64,000 nt of DNA from Apium graveolens (Eukaryota > Streptophyta > Magnoliopsida > Apiales > Apiaceae), in the NCBI RefSeq assembly GCF_009905375.1, contig NC_133649.1, forward strand, positions 225,949,275 to 226,013,274, in the 5' to 3' direction. The stretch's first letter is position 1; every line of letters starts with the position of its first letter. Below, piece after piece: positions 10,383 to 22,400 of the stretch. The translations under genes were made by a program, and so were the position numbers. The notes below the pieces were generated by a model. The model was not told where the DNA came from and searched no databases. It saw only the letters and a list, made by a program, of their open reading frames with translations.

Positions 10383-12652
10383 ACCTTCTTCGGAACCCAA
10401 GCTTGGTTGGGTCCGGCATACTTGTAAAATTGGCCTTTATCAGGCAAAACAACATTCTTAACTTTAATGTTCTCAACTTTCTCAATGAATGGACATTTGA
10501 CCTTGTAAATAGCCTTGACAAATTTATGTTTAGGCTTAGGTACAAATGTCTCCTTTCTAGCTTTAGGAGGACTAGCAGTCTTAGACCTATCATGCTTCCT
10601 ATTATTCACATGCTGACGAGGAGTAGTCTTATCATTAGAAACATGCTTACCATTAAAATAAGCATACATCAAATTAAAAGCACAAGACATACAATCAGGA
10701 AAATCATATGCTTTATGAGAGGGATAAACAATAGGCAACTTATTCATGGTAGACATGGCATTTGTGTTATCCAACTCATGTGTGTCTGAGTTAGTCTCAG
10801 TTGCTTTCACAACTTTAGCTGGAACCTTTGACACACTTGACTTGGAAACAGCTTTCTCATTAGCAAGATCTTCAGCACGGATTTCTTCTTGAATAATAAA
10901 TGAGGTCTCATCAAATGGTTCAGCAATTGATTCTTTATAGAGGGGTTCATCAACACCCTTAAACACATGTGGTACTTCCCTACCTTTAGCACAGACATGA
11001 GGAGGGGAGTTTATGCCTAATTTTCCAATAGCAATATTGTAATCAAAACCTATTCCAGATGTTTGATTAACAACTTGCTTATTGTAAAACTCTTTAGACT
11101 TCGAACAAGAATTAAAGTATGCTTTAACCTTAGTCTCAAGACCGGTGATCTTGTCTTTGAGAATAGTTTCGAGTTGTCTATAACAGTCAACTATATTCTC
11201 TAGAAAAGATACTTGTTCTTTTAATTTGTCTTGATTAATGTGCACAAGTCTTAGTTCATTGACCTCTTTCTCAACGTCTTTGATTTGTTGATTTAACATT
11301 TCATTATCACGACGAGCACAATCTAAGGAACCTCCTAGATGATAAACTAATTCAGCATCAGTAAATTTTACCTCTTTTCTTGACGATGAGGTGTTTGCAT
11401 CACTAGCCATGAGAGCAAGATTCCCAACTTCTTCATCTTCACTGTCAGTATCATCCCAGCTTCTTCCCTTTGCCAGGTAAGCCCTTTCAGATTTACTCTT
11501 CTGATTAGAATCATAAGAGTTCTTCCTAACTTGTTTTGGCTTCCTGCATTCTGTGGAAAAGTGTCCCAACTCATTGCAGTTGAAGCATCGAATGGTGCTT
11601 CGATCAACCATCCATGTTTTGTACCAACCACTGCTGGTGTTAGAGGATGAAGATCCACCTTTCTGGAATCTGTTGTAGTTGGACTTGTACTTGAACTTGG
11701 GATTCCTCTTGAATCTGACATTGGAGAATCTCTTAACAATCAGGGCCATTGACTCATCTTCCAATTGTTCTAGTTCTTCCAAGGAATAAAAATCATCTCC
11801 TGATTGATTTGTAGTAGAAGGATCAAATTCTGCTACTATCACATTTTCTTCAGCCTTGGAAGACTGTACCATTCTCTCTGACTGTTGAGATTGTTGTTGT
11901 TTTTGTGGTTGTTGTTGTTGTTCTTCAGCTACTAGAGCAGTAGACGTGCTGACCACTCTTCCTTTCCCGTAGACTTCCTTCTGCTGAATCTGCTCCAACT
12001 CATAGGTTTTTAACACACCATAGAGCCTTTCCAAAGAAATCTCACTCAGATCTCTTGCTTCTCTTATGGCAGTGATTCTATGTTCGAGATGAGTTGGCAG
12101 TGTTAAAAGGAACTTTTTGTTGACCTCCCTGATTGAATAGTATTTACCATTAATGTTCAGGTTGTTGATCAATGCATTATACCTCTCAAACACTTCAGTG
12201 ATTCCTTCTCCTGGATTGGATTTAAAGTATTCATACTCTGAGGTTAAGATTTCTAACTTGTTCTCCCTAACTTCCTCTTTGCCTTCATTAATCACCTCAA
12301 TAGTTTCCCAGATGTGTTTGGAATCTTTATAGTTCATCACATGTCTATTCATCAAGGGATCAAGGGAATCAACTAAAATTAATTGAAGGCTAGCATCCAG
12401 GGAGGCTTCTTCTTTTTCAGCAGGAGAAAAATCCTCAGGATTCTTTACAAAAGTTCTAGCTTTAGTAATCACAACATCATTTTCTATTACCTCTGGTTCA
12501 ATAACCATCGGAATTTTTGGACCCTTCTTTAACACTTTCAGATATTTGGGATTTGCAACTTGTAAAAACAATAGCATCTTCTTCTTCCACATAACATAAT
12601 TTTCTTTATCGAATAGTGGAATTTTAACGGTTCCAACTTTTTGTGTAGTCAT
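10379..12652 (-). CDS. gag: Copia-C gag
   Basis: An intact 757-residue capsid/nucleocapsid protein. I start it at MTTQKVGTVKIPLFDKENY rather than at the upstream in-frame Met, because this is the usual copia gag start. The N-terminal 250 residues are the UBN2-type gag domain (KHIWETIEVINEG, NKLEILTSEYEYF, LLTLPTHLEHRITAIREARDLSEISLERLYGVL). A Gln-rich run follows (near residue 245). A CCHC knuckle, CFNCNELGHFSTEC, lies near 11555-11595. The C-terminal third is acidic to mixed with coiled-coil character. It ends WVPKKV at a TAA just before the protease frame. It packages RNA and builds the virus-like particle. An open gag beside a broken pol is common in such elements. Confidence 0.9.
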   Translation of the reverse strand: MTTQKVGTVKIPLFDKENYVMWKKKMLLFLQVANPKYLKVLKKGPKIPMVIEPEVIENDVVITKARTFVKNPEDFSPAEKEEASLDASLQLILVDSLDPLMNRHVMNYKDSKHIWETIEVINEGKEEVRENKLEILTSEYEYFKSNPGEGITEVFERYNALINNLNINGKYYSIREVNKKFLLTLPTHLEHRITAIREARDLSEISLERLYGVLKTYELEQIQQKEVYGKGRVVSTSTALVAEEQQQQPQKQQQSQQSERMVQSSKAEENVIVAEFDPSTTNQSGDDFYSLEELEQLEDESMALIVKRFSNVRFKRNPKFKYKSNYNRFQKGGSSSSNTSSGWYKTWMVDRSTIRCFNCNELGHFSTECRKPKQVRKNSYDSNQKSKSERAYLAKGRSWDDTDSEDEEVGNLALMASDANTSSSRKEVKFTDAELVYHLGGSLDCARRDNEMLNQQIKDVEKEVNELRLVHINQDKLKEQVSFLENIVDCYRQLETILKDKITGLETKVKAYFNSCSKSKEFYNKQVVNQTSGIGFDYNIAIGKLGINSPPHVCAKGREVPHVFKGVDEPLYKESIAEPFDETSFIIQEEIRAEDLANEKAVSKSSVSKVPAKVVKATETNSDTHELDNTNAMSTMNKLPIVYPSHKAYDFPDCMSCAFNLMYAYFNGKHVSNDKTTPRQHVNNRKHDRSKTASPPKARKETFVPKPKHKFVKAIYKVKCPFIEKVENIKVKNVVLPDKGQFYKYAGPNQAWVPKKV

Positions 12653-12734
12653 TATGAATTTTTGAGTAAATAAAAATTCAAGGAGTGGAAGAATCACAAA
12701 AGTCTAGGATCTTGATTTGTTCATTAATCAGAAG

Positions 12735-12746
12735 GCTCTGATACCA
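12735..12746 (-). other. Primer-binding site of Copia-C
   Basis: TGGTATCAGAGC on the minus strand, complementary to the 3' end of initiator-Met tRNA. It lies 2 nt inside the LTR edge and primes minus-strand DNA synthesis. Confidence 0.92.
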
Positions 12747-13269
12747 ATTGTTAGGTCTCAATATATTTGTAGAAGGGGGGTTGAATACAAACTATACTGT
12801 TTAATCGAATAAAATGCGGAATAAAAAAGTGAAACAAAATTCAAGTTAAATAAAACTATTATTAAACTTGAAAGGTGTTACAACAACGGTATCGTTTATA
12901 AGGGATTAATCTCAAATAAATTATTCCATATCTAGAATAAATTTGCATGAACTTTTTTTATTTTTGAAATAAAAAGGATCAAATGCTAAAAGCAATTTGA
13001 GATTAAGTACTAGGGATTTTAATCCGCTAGATAGTTACACAAGAACAAGAAAAGGGTTTCTAGTGGTTTAGATTTAACAATGAATACTAGAAATTAATGA
13101 TCTGAGAAATTGCAATAAGTTCTCTGCTGTTTTCTTGGTTCTGTGTTCTTCTGTATATTTGATATTCAATGCACTGTCTGTTGAAAATCAGCTGCTACTC
13201 TTTTATATTAAATCAATCCTTGATTTAACAGGCAAGACAATCCTTTTAGCTTAGCAAGACAATCCTTTT

Positions 13270-13368
13270 AACTGGTAGAACTTTCGGTAGGACAATCGAT
13301 TGAACTGGTATAACTTTCGGTAGGACAATCGATTGAACTGGTAGGACTTTCGGTAGGACTATCTAAAA
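13270..13368. repeat. 33-bp tandem repeat in the Copia-C LTR
   Basis: Three adjacent units begin at 13270, 13303 and 13336. The first two differ at one position in the 33 bp; the third diverges after 23 bp. The core is ACTTTCGGTAGGACAATC. The core recurs, less regularly, in the related LTR at 63775-63925. Confidence 0.85.
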
Positions 13369-13385
13369 GGCTTGGAAAGACTTTC

Positions 13386-13410
13386 GGTATGACAATCCAA
13401 TTGTCATACC
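13386..13410. repeat. Perfect 11-bp inverted repeat in the Copia-C LTR
   Basis: GGTATGACAAT, a 3-bp centre, then ATTGTCATACC. It lies just after the tandem repeat. Near-perfect versions occur twice in the LTR at 63787-63810 and 63916-63939. It is probably a U3 control element or simply a fold-back sequence. Confidence 0.8.
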
Positions 13411-14027
13411 AGTTCAAATATTTGTCTTGCTGATTTAATTTTGAATATTAATTCAAAATCATTTCTGAAAAATGCATAATATTAATTCAGAATTAATTAA
13501 CCAATTAATCAATAAATTAATCTTTGCAGATTTAATTTATTTTCTTAATTAAATTATATGACTTAATTAATTAATAGAGAATTAATACTAATCTTGAACA
13601 ACAACCACTCTTCTGACAATCTGCTGAAAATCACTGAAACTTATGAATCTATTTTACCACTTCAATGTTGACACTCGATGTACTGTCTGGTTCATGAATG
13701 ACTAACATCTGTGATGTTTCTTCATGTCTTGATTTTCTTCAGATTAAATCCCTGTAATTAATTGATACCCTGACGAGATCTCTGTCACTTGATTAACTCC
13801 ACAATCTTGATTTATATCACTGAGGCTTGATCAATTTCTTGAGCTTCTTCCAGTGAATTAAGTCCTCATGTCTGTAGATGAACAATGTTACTTAATCCTT
13901 TGACATATGTTACTTTGAGAGATCTCTCTGACGATAGAACCACTATTTACTTGTTACATCCTTATTTGAGTTGAGTTAAATCCTCGAATAAACAAATAGG
14001 CTATGACATATGCCTTTCAATCCTCAT

Positions 14028-14620
14028 CTACACTCGAGTACGGAGCTCGATCCCATCAATCTCCCGGTGAGCTATAGTCGGGGAAGCAGCTCTAAAGTCC
14101 CCGGGGTAGCCTAGCCTGATAGCTCTCTCGGCGGTTAGTGCATGTCGTAGCTCCACAAAGCGGGCAGATGTCATGGTGATATCAGTATTTAGCTTAGCCA
14201 CTATATAGTCATGCACGGCTACATGTATGGTCGCTGGGGGTGGTAAGGGTGAGTCCGGGTCACTGGAGGATATGTCATAAATCTCATAGGTCTGTGTCTC
14301 CATCTCGTCATCCTCGTCCTCATCAGTGGAGGGAAAGGGGCTCAGTATCACTGGGTGAGGTGTGGGAGGGTGAACGGTCAGGTAAGGGTACATCTCTATG
14401 TTTGTCCAGTCTACACCATCGCCCTGGGGCACCCTAACATCATCAGCCATAGGGGTAGGGAAGTCAGTCTTCTCCTATGAGGAATCCTCGGTAGGGTCAT
14501 CTTCTGAGTCATCAATAGGTGGGTCCTCCGGCTCGGGAGTAGGGTCGTGCATAGGGGCCATAACATCCTCAACAGGGTCAACCTCCCCCATAGGCTCCAC
14601 TGGTACCTGATACAATAGGC
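14028..14620 (-). pseudogene. Gypsy-D pre-gag ORF
   Basis: Acidic, Pro-rich frame (DPVEDVMAPMHDP, PEDPPIDDSEDDPTEDSS), then a TAG at about 14479-14477, then an open stretch of 140 codons from MADDVRVPQGDG to GIELRTRV and TAG. The C-terminal part (VELRHALTAERAIR...GIEL) aligns with the Gypsy-E pre-gag ORF (VEARRELDAERAGR...GIEL). The ORF lies between PBS and gag, so it would be translated first from genomic RNA. The product is unrecognised. Its 5' part is separated from the leader by the solo LTR at 14621-16295. Confidence 0.65.
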
Positions 14621-16295
14621 TGAAAGGAATATGTCATAAGTCCAATCGTGTATTAGGATTTAGGAATAACTTTTATGTAATCTGTTTTGATTTCATTGAT
14701 ATTAATAAAGACTTGTTTTGTTTTTATTACGGGCTTTATCTATTTAAGTGTTTAAATAAGATATACCATAGTTTAGAGTAAAGCTTTTTATGGATTATGA
14801 TGAGATCATAATAGTGAGACCTAAAAAGATGATAACTCTAAACTTAAATAGTTCCTGGTCATAGGATTACTAATTGGTAATTAATAATCCACAAAGATCG
14901 GTACATACTATGCTTGCTTCATTATGAAGGATGTCTGTTCTTATAGACATTTGTGTGGTGACACTATAGCTAGTATGTAGGTGCTTATTATGGAATAAGT
15001 TCACTGAACATGACTCGCACAGATGAACAACTGATGGAGTTCACTCACGTATCAGCAGTTGTTCACATAGTGATAGTTGTACAAGTATCCTTAGACTTGA
15101 GGTCATCATAGTCATCTTGTGTACACTGAACTATGCTTTGGTTTAGTTCTTAGTCTCCAGGGACAATTATTAGGGCTCTTCTGGGTATAGGAATTTGTAC
15201 ACGAAGATAGTGTATGATCAATAAAGGATCTACCCCTTCCAGTGAAGGAAGCGAATGTTCAAGGCTGATCCACTTATGCTAGTTCAGGAATCTCTGGCCA
15301 GAGTGAATGAAATTAGAAAGGAGTTTCTAATTTGTATAGAACTACGCATAGTAAATGGTAAGCAAAGTGATTGAATTAGATAGGCTTGACACGAGATCCA
15401 TGCCTTGTATTTAATCGGAACATTGTAGGGTAGAAGGAGTTTATTGTACGGTAACTATTCACTGACAGGTTCTTGGTATTCTAAGCAGTGAATTCATATT
15501 ATCCGGATAGTCGCGATATGTTGAGAAGCATCACTCACGATGTGGAACAAATGTGATTAATTAATTAATCATATTTAATAAATTAGAGAATTTATATAAA
15601 TAATGATAAAATAGTTTTATTATTATTTATTTCTACTACCGGCTTAATATTGCACCTACAGGGTCACACCATAAAAGGAGAATGATTTAATGGTGGAGGA
15701 ATTAATTAATAATGGCTAATAATTATTTATTTATGAAATAAATAATTAATTGGCAAATTTAATAATTGATTAAATGAGATTTAATTGATTATAAATTAAT
15801 TAAGAAAAGTTCTTAATATTATTAATTAAGGATTTAATTTTTGGAAATTAAATCAAGAGAGAGAATTATTTCTAAAGTGTTTAGAAAAAGGATTAATGAT
15901 TAAAAGGTGTTTTAATTATTAATGAGAATAATAAATACGATAATAATAATAATAATATTTATGGGAAAATTTCAGCTGAAAATTTTGCCTATAAATACAC
16001 TATTATAGACCCTATTTTATTCCAACCCACATCAAACCCGAAAACCCAAAAAGTTTGGAAAACTCAATTCTCTCCACCTCCTTCCTCCTCCTTAACATCG
16101 TTTTCTTGGTGGATACCGGTGGAGTACTTCACACTTGAGGAGCAACTGCTAAGGATCTCTGATCGTTGTCTCCGAATTATTTTAAAAGGTTAGATTCGAT
16201 CCCTCAAATTTTTATTCACGATTTATATGCTTTTATTTGGATTTTGTATGTGTAAAAGTATTTTGCCATGCCCCCGCTGCGTTTAAAATCCAACA
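14621..16295 (+). mobile_element. Solo LTR (1,675 bp) with TSD TAGGC
   Basis: It begins TGAAAGGAATATGTCATAAG, ends AAAATCCAACA and is flanked by perfect TAGGC repeats (14616-14620 and 16296-16300). A TATA box (TATAAATACAC, near 15991) points to plus-strand transcription, followed by a GC-richer leader (ACCGGTGGAGTACTTCACAC). No coding sequence, PBS or second LTR is present, so it is a solo LTR left by LTR-LTR recombination. The start word is nearly that of the Copia-C LTR. The element type is probably copia (inference). Confidence 0.88.
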
Positions 16296-16300
16296 TAGGC

Positions 16301-16470
16301 AAGGTGTTGCTAACTTATAGTTAGAATTTCCCTTAAGGGTGAAACTGTCAAGACTACCTATGCAGTTTAATGATGAACTCGACTTGAGTTCTAGTTGATT
16401 ATTATTCTTATATCTACGTATTTTATTTCCTATCATTTCCAAGATTTGATAACCTAAGGCTCTGATACCA
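16301..16470 (-). other. Gypsy-D leader and PBS
   Basis: Untranslated leader on the minus strand. The PBS TGGTATCAGAGC occupies 16470-16459. The leader shares blocks with the Gypsy-E leader (TGACAGTT...ACCCTTA.GGGAA...TATAAGTTAG). No gene is present. It joins the pre-gag ORF once the solo LTR at 14621-16295 is discounted. Confidence 0.8.
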
Positions 16471-16474
16471 ATTA

Positions 16475-19400
16475 TGTGGCGCCCCAAAATCCGGGGTCAG
16501 AGATCTCGGAGGCGACGTCACCTTGAATCCTGTTTAACAATTATCTCGTACAATAATATATAAATACTCACACCTTTATGACCCCACACTTATCAACACA
16601 CACACTTACAGGTTATTGTCTTGGAAACGAACAATTCATTACTAGAGTTTATCAAATCCACAAAGTGATAATTATTATAGACCAAAAGTGGTTAAGTCTT
16701 ACCATGGGTGTAACTTTTATTTAAGGTTAGACCGGCGGCCAAATATACGTTTCTTCAATATTAACTTACATAAGTCATACTGGTAAATAAGCCGGACTAA
16801 AAACAACTGAAAACCAATCCAGCTTATACGATCTACATAGGGTACTACACCAAACATCCTATAGAACAGATGGTCATTTCCTACCCGTTTCATGGCCGTG
16901 AGTTTCATGATAGGCATCTTAATTCACTGTTGTGTTGTGTCATTTTAAGAAAAACAAGTGTGAGCTATAATGCCCAGCATAACAATGTACAATATGAAAA
17001 GACTTTATAAAAAATTCAAATATGATTCCGTAGATGGTATATATGTTTGTTTAAAATAGTTTTTCTTGGTGATACACACTTCTTTTCAAAATAATTCATT
17101 AATTGACTTATTAGTCTGCAAATATCTTAATAGTAAACCCAACGCCTAGGCTTGGGTTACGGTATTGCATCTCAATTCCAATTGAAAGAATAGAACATTT
17201 ACCGGAGCCACCGCATACGATGATCAGTCGTAATACGGAAATCCGTAACCTTTTCTACTAGTAGAAGGACGACACCTTCGTATCCTGGTTATCACCCTGT
17301 TCGTATTCGGGCTATGTGTCCCATTTTAGGTATGCACACACTTCACAAGTTCCTGAGTACACAGAGTACCTTCGCATGCGATACCTTTGGTAGTCTCCCT
17401 AGTACTCATAGTACTATAGTCTACCCATCCTAGTCCTTGGAAGAATCCTATCATGTCCCGAGAACTCGAACCACATCGAATTTCCCCAAACATTTTGCTT
17501 GTTGATAAGCACAACTCATCTCGTTTTATATATATATGTACTTCCGAGAATTTTCGGGGGAAGTACTATGATAATGTGAGTTGACCGTTGTCAACAAATA
17601 AGTATTTAAGGGGAAGATTCTTTTGAAACTATAGTCAAAATATCTAACGTATGTCGAGATAATATTCTTCGATGATCTAAAAGTATCAGTCTGATTTTCT
17701 GAAACTCAGAAAATATTTTAAAATAGGTTTTATGATTTTTAAATGATATTAAATCATTTATTAATTTTTTAATAATTAAATAATAATTATTAACTAAATA
17801 AACCTTAAATAATTTTATTTTAAAAGAATATTTGAAATATTATTTCTCAACTAATTATGTTTAAATAATTAAATTAATCTTTAATAAATATAAAATAATT
17901 GAGTTTGGAATAAACAATCGTTGGAGAATACTTCTCCTATATTAAATGAATATTTAAAATAATATTCATTGATCGAGTAACTAAATATAGTTGAGGGAAT
18001 ATATAATGCCCCCAAATCTGGGGTCAGAGGATTTGGTCGTCACTATGAAACCTCAATCCAAATCAACATGTTAAATCGAAATACAAATGCCTGCGAAAGA
18101 TATTAATTCATTTATGACCCCAACTAATCCAAGATCTTTTAAGGTTACAGTTCAAGAAACAAGAATTCCAAATTCCATAAATAAATTTTTCAATTTCTTT
18201 TCAAACTCTTTTCAATAAATTCTAATTCAAAACTTAACCCGCTAGTGTAACTTCAAAAAGAAGTATACTAGGCCCAACTATAAAATACACAACTATAATA
18301 TAATATAATATAAACAACTTTATACAATAAAACTTATACTAGTACGCAAACTCTGGATCAACCACCTTTCAAAAGCTTCTTCTTTGCTTCCTCGAATTAC
18401 GTGGCTAAACAGCGCAAGCTAATCCTCACTGGAGGTTAAATTTGAAACAGGTAAGTATGAGCGAAAGAAATGCTCGGCAAGTTCATTATAGCATATATAT
18501 AGTATTTTGATATAAAACCGACATCTGCAATAATGCAGAACATTTTAAAATCATAATTGCTGAAACATAAATTTATTAAAGAATCGGATAATTGTTTCTC
18601 ACTGTACTCAAAACTCTTTTTGATATTTTCGAGCGAAATACTTCAGCAATACTTTGAATCTTGACGAGAATAAAACTCGTAAAACTGTGTTTACGGAAAT
18701 ATCATAAACAACAATAACAACAAGCAATGATTATGGATTGAATCATAAACTTTATTCCAAACCGAACTCTTGAAATTAATACTTATTTTGCCGTCATATC
18801 AAATTAGATATCAATATGAACTTTGATGCTCAAAACATCCCATACTGAAGTCAACATCAATCATCTATACTAATACCACCTTTGATATTTAACAACAAAG
18901 TAAGTATCAACATAAATCAAAAACTGATTCAAAACCGCATTTCACTTTTAATCTAAAACAGGAACAGTTGATAAACTATTTATTCTATGAATATTAAAAT
19001 AATTTAGAAATAACAGTTTAGATTGGAACCAATTATATTTCATGTTGTTCCTGATAATCAGTCACGAAACAGCACCAGTATCCCGCAGCCATACCGTAAA
19101 TATAGGTACTACCCGTATCCCGCAGCCATACGGTACCTATAGGGCGCCAGAAAAGGCATATACTCGCCTTGAAGGATATTACAGCTGGACCTATATCTCG
19201 ATCACCTACGCTGTAACCAGTAACCAGTAACCATTCCAATCTTAAAAAACTTTTTATTGAAAAAGGAGCCGAATCAATCGACATCCTAAATAATTTTTAT
19301 TCCCCCATTCACTTGGGCAGAAATATTCGCAATAAAATCATCTTTCTCAAAATCCAAAATATTTATAAATCCAGTAATTTGATAAGTAAAATCACTTAGC

Positions 19401-22400
19401 TATTCTGAACATAGAATAGCAGAAGAATACTTGCATAAACGGAATCATTTATTTCAGCAATATGTAAAACATTTATCTATTCAGAACTGAGAATAGGGAA
19501 AGCAATACTTGCATAAGAAGATTTAAAATAAATATCACTTGAACAATAAGTGATGATAGAAATACTTCCCTTTGGTTTTTAGCGGTTAGTCACACTCGTA
19601 ACGAAGCATCTATTCTGGCATTCTGTCTCAAAATATTACCGTCCTTCTTTTCAACACTTCACTGATATGTTTCCCCTACGATTGCTAGAAGCCAGATATC
19701 CAACACCATTACATCTCATTCTTTATCCAACACCTTGTCCTGATCACTTTGAACGATCCACATCTATAATTAAAAGATATAACTTTAATCGCCTAAACAT
19801 AATCACTCGACGAACTGCGCATCAATACCCTATCGTCTACCCATACGATAGCCCGCACATAATTATAACAGTCAAACACAAGAATTCTGACTCACATACG
19901 CACGTAATTCACATAACATATAAACACGTAATCCACGTATCACATAATTCATATCACATATGACTCGGTTCGTCAAAACATTCGACTCGGTGTGTTTAAA
20001 ACTAAATAGGGTCAAAAATATGATTTATCGATCAAAAATCGGGTCAAAAATGATTCATAAAATAAGCGACCTTTCGAAACAAAAGGATTTGGGTCTCGAA
20101 AGAATTTTTAATGAAAGCGGAATATTTTTCTGAGTAGGTACGCGTTCGTTTCATATTAAACGGACGAACGGTTTATTTACTATGAATAAAATAAGAATTA
20201 GAGGAGAATAAATCAATTAATAATAATATTAATTGATTTTTAAATACCAAAATATAATTTGTAAAAGCTTAAAAACAATTTTTTTAGGAATTATTTGAAT
20301 TAATTATAAATAATTATATTTTATTAAACTATTTATAAATAAAATTAATTGATTAAATAAATTAATCAACTAACTAAATCTATAATTAATTAATTAAAAT
20401 AAATTATAAATAACTAATTAATTAAAATAAATTATAAATAATTAAAACAAATATGGATTTTTATAAATAAAAAATAAATAATTTTTTGGAATTTAAAACA
20501 TTTAAGAAAATAATTTTTAGAATAAATAATTAGTAAATGATTTTTGAAACTAAAATAAATGATTTTTGGAATAAAAAAATGATTTTTTAAAACTAAAAAT
20601 CGAATTTTGAATTAATTATAAATAATAAAAGTCAGAAACATGTTTTTTGATTTTGAAATAGGTAAAACAAAATCAAAGTCGGGTCTTTTAATTCGGAAAA
20701 CAGGTTGGGAAACGGGTCTTCAAGAACCCTAACCGGGTCGGGTAAAAACCCGCCGGAAACTGGGGTTAAATCCAGAATCCGGTAGGCTTTTCCGGACTCC
20801 GGCCATCCCCAAAAACAATCGATTTGACTCGTTCTTCAGCTAGTATCAATCACAATTTCCTCCAACACTCCGAAACAAACAACAACAACCATTACCCGGC
20901 GCTCGACGATTTCCGGTGAAAGCACCATGAAAACCGGTGAGTCGAGCTCCAGTTCGGCGAACAATAAAATCAATCAATTCTGACCAAAATAAGTTGATTT
21001 GTACGGCAAAATAAAGATTATACTGCATAGAATCATTCACATATCTTCATATCAACAATCAGTTAATAATCCGTTTAGAAAATTGAATCAAAATCCCAAA
21101 ACAAAATCGAATTCGACTTATAGCTTCTAGGGATCAAATAATTCATGTAATATATGGAATTGATCCTAAAACTCAAGATAAAGCTAATTATAACACTTAA
21201 AACAACCAACAATCAGCACAAAATAAACCCCCAAATTCAGACAAAGAACCCTAGAAATTAATTTCAAAATTTACCAACTGTTTGATGTTATCGATGATGA
21301 AATCAGATAGTAATCATCGAGAGCTTCGCTTCTATTACTGGAGCTACAAAAACAGAGATCAGAATCACAGGAAACTGATGGATTAATTCTTGTCGTTCAA
21401 GAACACCCCCACAACCTTGTTCTTGATTTTCTTTTTATTTTCTGAATTTTAAATGAATTAAAATGAATAAAATAAAAATTCTGCAACTATAGATACTTAC
21501 AGAAAATTATATCCCCAAAAATTAATTAAGGGTGTTTTTATCTCCTAATTAAAATAACTAAGCCCCAAAATTATAATTACGGGAAATAATTTTTAAAAGT
21601 AGTATAATACAAAATTCGTATCAAAATTCCCCAAAAATTGCGAATAATTCGAAAATGCAGAAATACTGGGTATATAAAACATGAATGATTTTATAAAAAT
21701 AAAAACATGGATTTTGTGAGGTTTGACGTCCCGGTGGGGTCCCGGTCCGTTTATTTTTTAAAACAAAAACGATACTTAAATTAATAAAAACCCGAACACG
21801 CATAAAATACATTCAACTCCACATAAACGAGATAAAACGAATACCTCGATAAAGACGCAAATAAACATGCGTCCGAATTACGGATCGAATCATTTAAAAC
21901 ACATAATCAGTATCCCATTGGATCATATCGGATCCGAAAATAGATTACTTAGCCGCTAAGTAACTATAAACGATACAATTTAATATCATATTTGGATAAT
22001 TATCAAAACTGGGCTTCTTATAGAATACTTTATACGAAAATAATGTAAAAATATCCCGTCTCTCGAGAATACGGGTTTTGTTGATTTATCAAAATGATTG
22101 TCGTACCGAAAATTTTGTGTCGGGACGCGTACAGGTCAAACCGTAATCCAGATTAAAAAAGTTAAAACACGAAAAATGTCCGGAATTACCAGATTAGGTT
22201 AGGAAGGAGTTTTCGGAAAATTTTCGGGTTGTAAAAATGCAAAAACGGTTGAGGTTGGACGATTCCCGGCTTTATAAAATAGTTTTATAATTATACGGAA
22301 AATAATTAATAAATCCATAAATCATTATAAACTCATATAACAGTCCAAAAATTACCAGAAAAATATCACTATTAACTATATTTTATTCTGGACACATAAA

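Larger units (their letters stand above)
7805..14019 (-). mobile_element. Copia-C: Ty1/copia element, minus strand, 3' end cut off
   Basis: Reading on the minus strand there is a 5' LTR (14019-12749), a PBS, gag and pol down to the C-terminal part of reverse transcriptase, where Copia-A is inserted (7805). RNase H and the 3' LTR must lie beyond Copia-A, outside the window. Its 5' LTR abuts Gypsy-D coding sequence, so Copia-C inserted into Gypsy-D. It is a different family from Copia-A/B (LTR 1,271 bp, no shared LTR sequence). Confidence 0.92.
12749..14019 (-). repeat. 5' LTR of Copia-C (1,271 bp)
   Basis: On the minus strand it starts TGAAAGGCATATGTCATAG and ends CCTAACA beside the PBS. No gene is inside. 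It holds a 33-bp tandem repeat (13270-13368) and a hairpin (13386-13410). The same LTR type begins at 63240 (Copia-G). The right edge is set by TG...CA and by the start of Gypsy-D coding sequence; the other copy that would prove it is outside the window. Confidence 0.88.

Noticed and set aside
10229..10789. 186-codon plus-strand ORF
   Set aside because: It is the antisense of Copia-C gag and the gag/pol junction, has no independent features and is explained by codon bias of the opposite strand.
12735..12746. tRNA-like sequences at the PBS positions
   Set aside because: Only the 12-nt complement of a tRNA 3' end is present; there is no cloverleaf around it.
13261..13370. CRISPR-like repeat array
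   Set aside because: The 33-bp units are adjacent without unique spacers and lie in the U3 part of a plant LTR, so it is an ordinary tandem repeat.
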